DNA of 64,000 bases from the NCBI GenBank assembly GCA_963804375.1, contig CAWDQE010000004.1:372001-436000 (forward strand), written 5' to 3'. The translations under genes and the position numbers were made by a program. Positions 17,001 to 25,777 of this stretch are shown here, piece by piece (the stretch's first letter is position 1; the number at the start of each line of letters is the position of its first letter). Under the pieces are notes generated by a model, which saw only the letters and a list, made by a program, of their open reading frames with translations, did not search any database and had not been told where the DNA came from. The DNA is from JANXQG01 sp963804375. GTDB lineage: Bacteria; Planctomycetota; Planctomycetia; Pirellulales; Thermoguttaceae.

Positions 17001-19153
17001 TGCACACTACATGCTCCGCCAACTTCGTCATCACGGCCGCTCTGCTCCTCGCCGCCACAGCCCGCGCCGCCGAACCCGCGGCCAACTGTGACGACATCTT
17101 CCGCTCGGCCGTCGCCGTGTGGCACATGGACGGCACTCGCGACGCCGCCGGCCGCAATCCGCTTACGGCGGTGGGCAATGTGAAATTCGGCGTGCGGCTC
17201 GAAGGCCGCGATTTGGCCGATTCGCTCGCCACCGGCAACGACGGCCGCGTGGCCCAGTTCGACGGCGGATACCTCAGCGCCGGACAAGGTGACGGCGGCG
17301 TCCTCAACCTGAGCGGCTCGGCCCTCACGGTCAGTGTCCGCCTGCGCAGCCCCACGGGCGTGTGGGGCAAACCGATCTTAAGCAAGCACGGCGGCCACGA
17401 TCGTCTGGTTTACAACCTGTTCTCGTTCGACCACGCCATCGGCTTCGAACTGGGGGTGGCCGGCAAGTCGGGCATGACCGGCGTACAGGTGCCGCTGGAC
17501 AAGATTGGCCGCGAGGACTGGCATAACGTCATCTGCTGTTATGACGGCAGTATGCTGCGGATGTTCGTCGACGGCGTTCGGCTGAGCGAGGCCGCCGTGA
17601 GCGGCCCGCTGCGGCAAGGCAATACCGAGCCCTGCCTTTTGGCCGCCGAGTCGTATGGCAGCCGCATCCATTCGGCCTGGCAAGGGCAGATCGATCACGC
17701 CGCGATTTGGAACCGAGCCCTCACGCGAGAGGAAATCCTTTGCCTCAGCGGCGGCGCCGAGCGGGCGGCGGCGGCCCAGAAGCGTTTTGCCCGGCTACCC
17801 CGGCCAGCCGAACCGCTCTACCATGAATCGCTGCGGCCGCAGTTCCATTTCACCGCTCGATACTGGGAAGGCTACACGGTTCAGCCGGACAATAGCGGCC
17901 ACGAAGGCTGGGTCAATGACGTGAACGGCCCGATTTGGCTCGACGGCGAGTATCACCTCTTCGGCCAACGATGGTGGCATGCCTGGCTGCACGCCGTCAG
18001 CCGTGATCTCGTCCATTGGACCGAACTCAGGCCGGCCTTCGGCGAGGGCGGCAGATTCGGCGGCACGCAGTCAGGCACCTGCGTCGTCGACTACCAGAAC
18101 GTCTCGGGTCTGGCCAAAGGCAAAGAACCCGTGCTGGTTGCCTTTTGGGCGGCGCAGGACAACCAGAACCAGTGCATCTCTTTCAGCAACGATCGCGGGC
18201 GCACCTGGACGAAGTGGGCCAAGAACCCCGTGCTCGCGCACCCCTACCGCGACCCCAAGGTGTTCTGGCACGAGCCGACGAAGAAGTGGATCATGGTGCT
18301 CTGCGGGCCGCCGGACTATTCGTATCTGATCTTCACTTCCCGCGATCTGCTGCATTGGGAAAAGCAGAGCGCGATCCCGGACATGTTCGAATGCCCGGAC
18401 ATGTTCCCGCTGGCACTTGACGGCGATGCGAAGAAGACGAAGTGGGTCGTCGTCAATGGCGATGCCAAGTACCTGGTGGGCGACTTCGACGGCAAAGTCT
18501 TCACTCCCATAACCAAGAAGAAGACGGGCGACTGGGGCGGTGCAGCCTATGCCACGCAGACCTTCAACAACATGCCGCAGAACGATCCGCGGCGGATTCA
18601 AGTCGCCTGGCTCCGTGACGGGCGGTGGCCCAGAATGCCCTTCAACCAGCAGTGGAGCTTCCCGGTGGAAATGACGCTGCACACGCGGCCAGATGGCCCG
18701 ACCGTCTTTCGTTACCCCATCCGCGAAATCGAACAACTTTGGGGTGAGACGTCCGACATGTCGCCGATTACGCTGCATCCGGGCGAAAACCGGCTCGTCG
18801 CGAAGACCGGCAAGTATTACGACATCGAAATGGAAATCGACGCAACCGGATCGGAAGCAAGTGAGATCGTGATGGAACTGGCCGGCAGCAGCAAGGTCCG
18901 CTACCTCGTGAAGGACAAAGTCCTGGAGAGCTGCGGCGCGCAGGCGGCGCTTGCACCAGAGGACGGCCGGGTGGAAGTGCGCGTGCTGCTTGACCGCACG
19001 TCGGTCGAGGTGTTTGGCAACCACGGCCTGGTGTCGATCAGCAAGTGCATGCTGCCCAACGACAGCAAGCCGCTGCTGGTTCTCTCGGTCGTCGGCGGAA
19101 AGGCGAAGCTTGACCGCCTCACGTTGCACACGGTGAAGTCGATGTGGGAGTAG
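16997..19153 (+). CDS. secreted LamG-GH32 family glycosidase
   Basis: The 718-residue protein begins with a signal peptide (residues 1-25, cleavage near ARAAEP). A concanavalin-like LamG domain covers about 35-250. The five-bladed GH32 propeller follows: NDVNG with nucleophile D308, YRDPKVF with D419, and FECPDMF with acid/base E465. A C-terminal beta-sandwich (about 595-718) contains LLDRTSVEVFGNHG, as in invertase/levanase C domains. GH32 enzymes hydrolyse or transfer fructose units, so fructans or sucrose-like sugars are the likely substrates. The classic NDPNG proline is replaced by valine. The start overlaps the previous stop (ATGATG; 16997 or 17000). Confidence 0.88.
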   Translation: MMHTTCSANFVITAALLLAATARAAEPAANCDDIFRSAVAVWHMDGTRDAAGRNPLTAVGNVKFGVRLEGRDLADSLATGNDGRVAQFDGGYLSAGQGDGGVLNLSGSALTVSVRLRSPTGVWGKPILSKHGGHDRLVYNLFSFDHAIGFELGVAGKSGMTGVQVPLDKIGREDWHNVICCYDGSMLRMFVDGVRLSEAAVSGPLRQGNTEPCLLAAESYGSRIHSAWQGQIDHAAIWNRALTREEILCLSGGAERAAAAQKRFARLPRPAEPLYHESLRPQFHFTARYWEGYTVQPDNSGHEGWVNDVNGPIWLDGEYHLFGQRWWHAWLHAVSRDLVHWTELRPAFGEGGRFGGTQSGTCVVDYQNVSGLAKGKEPVLVAFWAAQDNQNQCISFSNDRGRTWTKWAKNPVLAHPYRDPKVFWHEPTKKWIMVLCGPPDYSYLIFTSRDLLHWEKQSAIPDMFECPDMFPLALDGDAKKTKWVVVNGDAKYLVGDFDGKVFTPITKKKTGDWGGAAYATQTFNNMPQNDPRRIQVAWLRDGRWPRMPFNQQWSFPVEMTLHTRPDGPTVFRYPIREIEQLWGETSDMSPITLHPGENRLVAKTGKYYDIEMEIDATGSEASEIVMELAGSSKVRYLVKDKVLESCGAQAALAPEDGRVEVRVLLDRTSVEVFGNHGLVSISKCMLPNDSKPLLVLSVVGGKAKLDRLTLHTVKSMWE

Positions 19154-19266
19154 ACGGTTACGTAAGCACGGAATTCGTATGTGCGATTGTCAGGGTTGCC
19201 GTCCGAGTGCCGTCGCACGCAGGCCCCAATATGAAGACATGCTGCACTTGATTGGGATTGGCCTCC

Positions 19267-20166
19267 TCACCCCACAGCCTCGTGCCAGCCGAGCAGCGAC
19301 GGCGAGGCCGGGTCATGGGAGCCAAAATTCAGCCGAGCCTGGTCAAAGCTCTTGGTGGCGTAGCAGTACTGGCATCCGAACAGGCACGATTCGTACATGC
19401 CGATGTCCCGACTGACCACGCACCCGCACGCCTTGCGCTGGGCCGGGTCTTTCGTCCCTGATACTGCGACCCCGAACGCCTCGGAGATGATACGGTCGTC
19501 CACGCACTTGCCGGGAAGGACGCCGAACGGTCGGAGATCCACCTCCTCGGCACAACTGACGATCTCCATCCCGTTCTCTCTTGCCAGTTCGGCCAGCCGG
19601 CGCATCAACGGCCCGAAGTCCCCGGCATCGCACGAACGTACCGCCGCCTGCGTCCCCTCCAGCGTCTTCAGCCGCTTCTCGATCTTCCGGTACATGTCCA
19701 CGATGCTGACCACGACACGGCGGGTATGCCCTTTCAGGGCCTCGGCGAGCCGCCGGAAGTTCTCCTCGTGGAACGCCGGGGAGGTAAGCCCGCTGAAGAC
19801 GATAGGGTCGTAGCGCCAGATGACCCGCTTCGGGCCGAGGCGTTCCGCCAGCTTGCAGAACGCCTCGACGGCGGTCGCGGCGAGAGGCGACTTGGCGTCG
19901 AGTTCCCGCGGATACCCCAGGATCGTGAACTGGAAGTAGTAGCGGTATCCCCGCGAATCCAGTTCGTCGAGGTGCGGCATCAGCGGTCGGGGGTTGCGGC
20001 TCCAGAAGACGATGGCGTCCACGTCCTCCGGCTTCAGCGAGATTCGGACGACCTGATTCCTGTTGAACGGGTTGGCGACCGTGCAGTAGCCTTCCTTGAG
20101 CCGGCGAACCATCCACTCCGCATAGAAAGCGGGGATGTCGGTGCGGCGGCTGGCGCTGATGATCAT
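19267..20166 (-). CDS. DUF1848 family protein, Cys-cluster enzyme
   Basis: The 299-residue protein matches the DUF1848 pattern: start MIISASRRTDIPAFYAEW, then FWSRNPRP, a WRYDPIVFS strand, and at the end CGCVVSRDIGMYESCLFGCQYCYAT. The last part gives a CxxCxY cysteine set like those that bind an iron-sulfur cluster in radical SAM-type proteins, but spaced differently. The function of the family is not established. The gene is divergent from the flavin reductase at 20341. The first third of a second, about 93% identical copy is present at 30.4-30.6 kb, which marks the locus as mobile or repeatedly acquired. Confidence 0.85.
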   Translation of the reverse strand: MIISASRRTDIPAFYAEWMVRRLKEGYCTVANPFNRNQVVRISLKPEDVDAIVFWSRNPRPLMPHLDELDSRGYRYYFQFTILGYPRELDAKSPLAATAVEAFCKLAERLGPKRVIWRYDPIVFSGLTSPAFHEENFRRLAEALKGHTRRVVVSIVDMYRKIEKRLKTLEGTQAAVRSCDAGDFGPLMRRLAELARENGMEIVSCAEEVDLRPFGVLPGKCVDDRIISEAFGVAVSGTKDPAQRKACGCVVSRDIGMYESCLFGCQYCYATKSFDQARLNFGSHDPASPSLLGWHEAVG

Positions 20167-20340
20167 CGGTGGTGTCTCTCCGGCTACAAGGCATTATCGC
20201 CGATTCGGACGATTCCCGGCAACCGCCGGTCTCGTGACCGAGTCCCGCCTCGGAAAAAAGCCGGTCGTCCTTGGACGACAGCCGTTACCTGGCTGCGGCC
20301 AAGTCTGATAAAATGATGGGCGAGATAGGAACACCAAATC

Positions 20341-20910
20341 ATGCGAATTATGACCATCCTGGGCAGCCCCAGGCGACAGGGCAATACGGCGAAAGTGCTG
20401 GGCTGGATCGAGGAGCAGTTCCGTGACGACGGCCACGAAGTGGACTCCGCCAGTATCATCGACCACCGCGTGCAGGGTTGTGGCGAGTGCATGGCCTGCA
20501 AGAAGGGCACCGTGGAACTGTGCAGCATCGGCGACGACGCCAACGCCCTCTTCCGGCGGATGGCGGCGGCGGACCTGATCCTCGTCGCCGCCCCGGTGTT
20601 CTGCTGGGGCTTCCCGGCCCAGATCAAGGGCCTGATCGACCGCATGTTCTGCATGATGGACTTCGACGGCGAGCGGGCCGGCGTTCCCCGCCTGCATGGC
20701 AAGGGGATGGCCCTTTTGCTGACCGGCGGAGGCGAGGAAGCGAACAACGCCGACCTGGTCGTCCGGGGCTTTGAGCAACTCGTCCAGTGGCTCAAGGCCC
20801 GACTGGCAGGGCACTGGTTCGTGGGCGGCTGCACGGAGCCCAGCGCGATCAACTCGGACGTGAAGGCCGCTGCGGTGGCATTCGCCAGGACTGTGGCCAA
20901 CGACCGTTGA
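20341..20910 (+). CDS. NAD(P)H-dependent flavin reductase / flavodoxin-fold protein
   Basis: The 189-residue protein has the flavodoxin-fold FMN loop LGSPRRQGNTAKV at residues 7-19, the FMN ring contact APVFCWGFPAQIKGLIDR and the GCGECMACKKG cysteine cluster found in the iron-sulfur flavoprotein-like subgroup. It would transfer electrons or reduce quinone- or disulfide-like substrates in the cytoplasm. It is divergent from DUF1848 and 19 bp upstream of the SDR gene, so the latter two are probably co-transcribed. Confidence 0.85.
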   Translation: MRIMTILGSPRRQGNTAKVLGWIEEQFRDDGHEVDSASIIDHRVQGCGECMACKKGTVELCSIGDDANALFRRMAAADLILVAAPVFCWGFPAQIKGLIDRMFCMMDFDGERAGVPRLHGKGMALLLTGGGEEANNADLVVRGFEQLVQWLKARLAGHWFVGGCTEPSAINSDVKAAAVAFARTVANDR

Positions 20911-20929
20911 ACACTCCCGGAGCACGGAA

Positions 20930-21619
20930 TTGTCACTCTCCTCCAAATGTATCATCGTCACCGGCGTCAGCCGGGGACTCGGGCGAGCCCTGGTCGACGG
21001 CTTCGTCGCCTGCGGCCACGTCGTCGCCGGTTGTGCCCGCTCGGCAGAAGGCATTTCCGAACTTCAAGCCCGATTCCCATCCCCGAACAAGTTTGCCGTG
21101 GTCAACGTCACCCGCGACGACGAGGTGCGGGCATGGGCGGCGGAAGTCCTGAAGGGCGGCCCGCCCGACCTGCTGGTGAACAACGCCGCCACGATCAACC
21201 GCAACGCCCCGCTCTGGAAGGTGCCCGCGGAGGAGTTCTCCCAGGTCATTGACGTGAACATCAAGGGCGTGGTCAACGTCATCCGGCACTTCCTGCCGGC
21301 GATGATCGAGCGGGGGCGGGGCGTAGTCGTCAACTTCAGCTCATGGTGGGGGCGCAGCGGTGCGGCGGAGGTTGCCCCCTACTGCGCCACCAAATGGGCG
21401 GTTGAGGGGCTGACGCGGGCGCTGGCGGCGGAACTGCCCAAGGGGATGGCTGCCGTGCCCGTCATCCCCGGCATCATCGACACGCACATGCTGCGGAGCT
21501 GTTTCGGAGCTGACGCGGGCAACTACGCGGCTCCGGCGGCGTGGGCAGAGAAAGCCGTCCCGTTCCTGCTGAAGCTGGGAGCGAAGGACAACGGCAAGCC
21601 GATGGAGGTGCCGGAGTAA
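20930..21619 (+). CDS. short-chain dehydrogenase/reductase
   Basis: The 229-residue protein has a nucleotide loop TGVSRGLGRA, an NNAA motif after strand 4, serine in NFSSWWG, and the catalytic YxxxK as YCATK. All SDR catalytic residues are present. The gene starts with TTG; GGAG about eight bases upstream supports this start and no ATG lies before the Rossmann strand. It follows the flavin reductase closely. Its 3' end and the 65 bases after it recur near 30.66 kb. Substrate is unknown. Confidence 0.87.
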   Translation: MSLSSKCIIVTGVSRGLGRALVDGFVACGHVVAGCARSAEGISELQARFPSPNKFAVVNVTRDDEVRAWAAEVLKGGPPDLLVNNAATINRNAPLWKVPAEEFSQVIDVNIKGVVNVIRHFLPAMIERGRGVVVNFSSWWGRSGAAEVAPYCATKWAVEGLTRALAAELPKGMAAVPVIPGIIDTHMLRSCFGADAGNYAAPAAWAEKAVPFLLKLGAKDNGKPMEVPE

Positions 21620-21809
21620 CCCGGCTTTCCGGCGTCGAGGCCCATCGCGGGCGAGGTCCGATCTGAATGACCGCCTGCGGGCCACCAGTGACGTTTGCAT
21701 TCACTCCCGCAGGAGGTACAATTGGCCGATAGTGGGGATCAAAACCTGCCTTTACGCGAAGCACGTTCAATCTAACCCCGTACTTGCCTGTGTGAAAGGG
21801 ACATTGCCG

Positions 21810-24416
21810 ATGAAGACTTGGAAAAAGGTTCTTTGCACTGCGTATTACCGCAAGCCGTTTGTGGCTGCTCTGGCGGTCGCCTTGATGCTGACCCTGTTGT
21901 CGATGAGTTCTGCCCAATTGCTTCGCCGTCCTCGACGAGTCCCGGCGCAAAGCGACCCGGCCCAGGCGTCTCAGGCTTCGGCCCCACACGTCACCGGAGA
22001 GTTGGGCTCGCCCGGCGCTACGACAACCATCACCGGCAAACAACTCCCGCCACCTGACCCGAAGTTCGGTGGTGTGATCAACGACACCGCGATGCAATCG
22101 AAAGCCTGGTGGGCACCGCGCGTCGTGCCGCCCAAGCATGCGCCGAATGTCTTGCTCATAATGACCGATGACTCGGGCTACGGCGTGCCGTCCACATTCG
22201 GCGGCGTTATCCCTACACCGGCCTTGGACCGCATCGCCAGGGCCGGGCTCCGCTACACCTGCATGCACTCGACCGCGCTTTGCTCGCCCACTCGCGCGGC
22301 GCTGATCACCGGCCGCAACCACCACTCGGCTGGCTTCGGCGTGATCTCGGAGCAGGCGACCGGCTTTCCGGGCTACAATAGCATTATTCCCAAGGACAAG
22401 GCTACTATCGGCCGCATTCTCAAGGATAACGGCTACGCCACCAGTTGGTTCGGCAAGGACCACAACACGCCTGCGTTCCAGGCGAGCCAACTTGGGCCAT
22501 TCGATCAGTGGCCGATCGGCATGGGCTTCGACTACTTCTACGGCTTCGTCGGCGGCGACACGAGCCAGTGGGAGCCGAATCTTTTCCGCAACACTACCCA
22601 GATCTACCCGTTCCAGGGGCATCCGGGTTGGAACCTCACGACCGCTATGGCCGACGATGCGATCGAGTGGCTCAACCGCGTGAACCAAACCGATCCGAGC
22701 AAGAAGTTCTTCTGCTACTACGTGCCCGGCGGCACGCACGCGCCGCACCATCCGACCAAGGAATGGGTAGACAAGATCCACAACATGCACCTCTTTGACG
22801 ACGGCTGGAACAAACTGCGCGATACGATTTTCGAGAACCAGAAACGGCTGGGCGTAATACCGAAGGACGCGAAACTGACTCCCTGGCCGAAAGAGCTATT
22901 GAAGGAGTGGGACCAGCTCTCCGCCGACGAGAAGAAACTGTTCATCCGGCAGGCTGAAGTCTTTGCCGCCTACGTGGCCTATACGGACCATGAAATCGGC
23001 CGCGTCATCCAGGCGGTCGAGGACATGGGCAAATTGAACGATACGCTCATCATCTACCTCAACGGCGACAATGGCACAAGTTCGGAGGGCACGGTCCTCG
23101 GCACGCCCAATGAGACCGCGATGTTCAACGGCGTTATGGTGCCGGTCGAGGACCAGTTAAAGTTCTTTTACGACGTCTGGGGCACCGATCAGACCTATCC
23201 GCACATGGCCGTCGGCTGGGCATGGGCCTTCGACACGCCGTTCCGCTGGACCAAGCAGATTTGCTCGCACCTCGGCGGCATCCGCCAGGGAATGTGCGTC
23301 TCCTGGCCCGGCCACATCACGGACCTGGGCGGCCTCCGCAATCAGTTCCATCATGTGATCGACGTGGTGCCGACGATCCTGGAAGTCACCGGCATCCCTG
23401 CGCCGGACGAAGTGGACGGCATCAAGCAGAAACCGATCGAGGGCGTGAGCTTCGCATATACGTTCGACGCGAAGAACGCCACCGCGCCATCGACGCACAA
23501 GACGCAGTACTTCGAGATGTTCGGCGACCATGCCATTTACCACGAGGGCTGGATGGGATGCACCAAGGTCATGCGCCCGCCGTGGGACGCCACCGGCAAC
23601 TTGGCCGCGAATCCGTTCGAGTACCCTTGGGAACTCTACAATCTGAACGATGATTATTCGCAATCCACCGATCTCGCCGCGAGGTATCCTGAGAAGGTGA
23701 AGGAGTTGAAAGCAATCTTCATGCAGGAAGCCAGGAAGTATCAGGTCTTGCCACTTGACGCTTCCGTAATCACCCGCGTCATCACCCCGCGGCCCAGCAT
23801 TGTTGCGGGCCGCAATGAGTTTACTTGGACGCTGCCGATGACCGGTACACCGATGGGTTGCGCACCGTCGATCCTCAATGCCTCCTATACTTTCAAGGCC
23901 GACGTTGAGATCCCGGAGGGCGGAGCCGAAGGCATGCTCATCACTCAGGGCGGACGCTTTGGAGGCTACGGATTCTATGTGCTCAAGAATAAGCCCGTGT
24001 TCTGCTGGAACATGCTCGGTTTGCGACACATCAAGTGGGAAGGCCCGGACGCGCTTGCTTCCGGCAAGCACCTAATCGAGTTCGACTTCAAGTACGACGG
24101 ATTAGGCATGGGCACGCTGGCGTTCGCCAGTTTTTCCGGGATCGGGCGAGGCGGCACCGGCACGCTCAAGGTGGACGGCAAGGCGGTTGCCACGCAGAAG
24201 ATGGAACGCACGATCCCGTTCCTGCTCCAACTCGACGAGAGCCTCGACATTGGCTCGGACACTCTGACCGGAGTCAACGACGCGGATTACCAGCCGCCTT
24301 TCAAGTTCACCGGCAAGCTGAATCAGGTGAAGCTGCTCATCGACCGACCGCAGCTCAGCCCGCGGGACATCGAGAAGATCAAGGAGGCCGAAGCCAAAGG
24401 CGCGGATGCCAAGTAA
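21810..24416 (+). CDS. secreted C-type arylsulfatase
   Basis: The 868-residue protein has an N-terminal hydrophobic segment (about residues 17-36, signal anchor or signal peptide). The sulfatase domain starts at NVLLIMTDD with metal ligands D120 and D121. The formylglycine motif C158-S-P-T-R162 is intact and continues AALITGRN. Later metal-site residues fit NGDNGTSS. A C-terminal beta-sandwich (about residues 650-840) is typical of planctomycete and proteobacterial arylsulfatases. The enzyme hydrolyses sulfate esters of aryl compounds or polysaccharides after cysteine oxidation by a formylglycine-generating enzyme, which is not in this window. The ATG at 21810 has AAAGGGA 8 bases upstream; the frame's earlier ATG at 21732 is not needed. 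Confidence 0.92.
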   Translation: MKTWKKVLCTAYYRKPFVAALAVALMLTLLSMSSAQLLRRPRRVPAQSDPAQASQASAPHVTGELGSPGATTTITGKQLPPPDPKFGGVINDTAMQSKAWWAPRVVPPKHAPNVLLIMTDDSGYGVPSTFGGVIPTPALDRIARAGLRYTCMHSTALCSPTRAALITGRNHHSAGFGVISEQATGFPGYNSIIPKDKATIGRILKDNGYATSWFGKDHNTPAFQASQLGPFDQWPIGMGFDYFYGFVGGDTSQWEPNLFRNTTQIYPFQGHPGWNLTTAMADDAIEWLNRVNQTDPSKKFFCYYVPGGTHAPHHPTKEWVDKIHNMHLFDDGWNKLRDTIFENQKRLGVIPKDAKLTPWPKELLKEWDQLSADEKKLFIRQAEVFAAYVAYTDHEIGRVIQAVEDMGKLNDTLIIYLNGDNGTSSEGTVLGTPNETAMFNGVMVPVEDQLKFFYDVWGTDQTYPHMAVGWAWAFDTPFRWTKQICSHLGGIRQGMCVSWPGHITDLGGLRNQFHHVIDVVPTILEVTGIPAPDEVDGIKQKPIEGVSFAYTFDAKNATAPSTHKTQYFEMFGDHAIYHEGWMGCTKVMRPPWDATGNLAANPFEYPWELYNLNDDYSQSTDLAARYPEKVKELKAIFMQEARKYQVLPLDASVITRVITPRPSIVAGRNEFTWTLPMTGTPMGCAPSILNASYTFKADVEIPEGGAEGMLITQGGRFGGYGFYVLKNKPVFCWNMLGLRHIKWEGPDALASGKHLIEFDFKYDGLGMGTLAFASFSGIGRGGTGTLKVDGKAVATQKMERTIPFLLQLDESLDIGSDTLTGVNDADYQPPFKFTGKLNQVKLLIDRPQLSPRDIEKIKEAEAKGADAK

Positions 24417-24435
24417 TAAGCTAAGGAGTAAGACA

Positions 24436-24549
24436 ATGAATAGCGAATCGCCAATGGTCCCGGCCCGCACCGTGGCTGGGAGAGTCGTCGGGCACGAACT
24501 GCACGACGTCCGCTCGCACTGGTGGTGGTTCCTGCTGTTGGGAGAATAG
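24436..24549 (+). pseudogene. truncated HdeD/DUF308-like gene start
   Basis: After a good AAGGAG site, a 37-codon frame contains LHDVRSHWWWFLLLG, which is the characteristic beginning of HdeD-family membrane proteins, and then stops. The rest of the protein (about 150 residues) is missing and the DUF4239 gene begins 4 bp later. A deletion between the two genes explains this. Confidence 0.6.
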
Positions 24550-24552
24550 TCG

Positions 24553-25317
24553 ATGAGTACACTGGCAATCAGTGGTATTGTGTTTGTGTGTGTCTTCGGA
24601 GGCACGCTCTTGGGTATGCTCCTTCGGAAGGTTCTTCCCGAGCAGCACCTGAGCGAGGAGTCGAAGGACGTCGTGAAGCTCGGCATGGGCCTGATCGGGA
24701 CCATGACGGCCCTGGTGCTCGGCCTGATGATCGCATCGGCCAAGAGCTCCTTCGATACTCAAAGGACGGGCGTCGCGCAGCTCGCGGGAAACCTGATCAT
24801 GCTGGACCGGGCCTTGGCCCACTACGGTCCGGAGGCGAACGATGTACGTGAGGTGCTCAAGACGGACGTCGCCGACATGCTGCGGCGGACCTGGCCCGAT
24901 GAGAACTCCGCCTCGGGCCAAACCACGGAGAAGACGAGGACCGAAGGCCGGTACGAGGGGCTCTATGAGAAGATCCAGGAACTTGCGCCGAAGAACGAGT
25001 CGCAGCGCGGCTTGCAGGCCCAGGCATTGAAGATTGCCGCCGATACGGCACAACTCCGCTGGACGCTCTTCGCACAGAAGGGGAGTTCCATTCCTCTGCC
25101 GTTCTTGGTTGTGATGGTGGCTTGGCTGGCCCTGCTTTTCGCCAGCTTCAGCCTCTTTGCGCCGCCCAATCCGACCGTAGTCGCCACGCTATTGATTTGC
25201 GCCCTCGCAGTCTCCAGCGCGGTCTTCCTGATCCTCGAGTTGGACCGGCCCTTCGCCGGCATGATCCAGATTTCCGGCGCACCGCTCCGCAACGCACTGG
25301 AGATTATGGGCCGATAA
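24553..25317 (+). CDS. DUF4239 membrane protein
   Basis: The 254-residue protein has N-terminal membrane spans at about residues 4-22 and 42-60, a helical soluble middle, and two closely spaced spans at about residues 182-200 and 208-228. The motif LVLGLMIASAKSSFD and the arrangement match DUF4239, related to bestrophin-like channels. It lies behind the sulfatase and the HdeD remnant. No cargo is known for the family. The GGGAG at 24538-24543 serves as ribosome site inside the end of the remnant. Confidence 0.82.
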   Translation: MSTLAISGIVFVCVFGGTLLGMLLRKVLPEQHLSEESKDVVKLGMGLIGTMTALVLGLMIASAKSSFDTQRTGVAQLAGNLIMLDRALAHYGPEANDVREVLKTDVADMLRRTWPDENSASGQTTEKTRTEGRYEGLYEKIQELAPKNESQRGLQAQALKIAADTAQLRWTLFAQKGSSIPLPFLVVMVAWLALLFASFSLFAPPNPTVVATLLICALAVSSAVFLILELDRPFAGMIQISGAPLRNALEIMGR

Positions 25318-25777
25318 ACTATAGTTGCCTGTGCGACTGGGAGGAGTCCCAGATCGCCGAATGTCCAGGAAGGGTCTGGCCGGCTTTAAAACGGGTCGGT
25401 GCCTGCCACTCGGCCCGCCTGTCTGCCAATAAGGCACCATACTTGCCGACGAGCCTGCTGCGACCAGGCGAGGATCGGGATAATCTCAACGGAAACGGCG
25501 TAAGCCGCGCACCGGCAAGCCCCTCCCCTGTGACGCCCTTGGAGGGGCCTGAAATCTGCCGCGCCGCTGGCAGCGGCTGAGGTAGGGCATCGGCTGGAGT
25601 GAAAAGGGCAGCCACCTGAATTGCAGAGCAGCCGTGAGGGGCGATATGATGGCAGCACCTTTGGTGAAGATGCCCAATGGCTTACGACAATGCCGCTTCC
25701 GCTTTGTATACCGACCTTGCCCGCCCGGTAATAGAGAAGAAGACGCTAAGCCCCATATCACGAGAAAGTAGTCTCGC
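25318..25777. other. intergenic stretch without recognised gene
   Basis: Several short frames exist on both strands, but none has a domain, ribosome site or codon pattern that supports it. The CCTCCCCTG...CCTTGGAGGGG stretch near 25525-25550 could form a weak hairpin. Confidence 0.4.
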
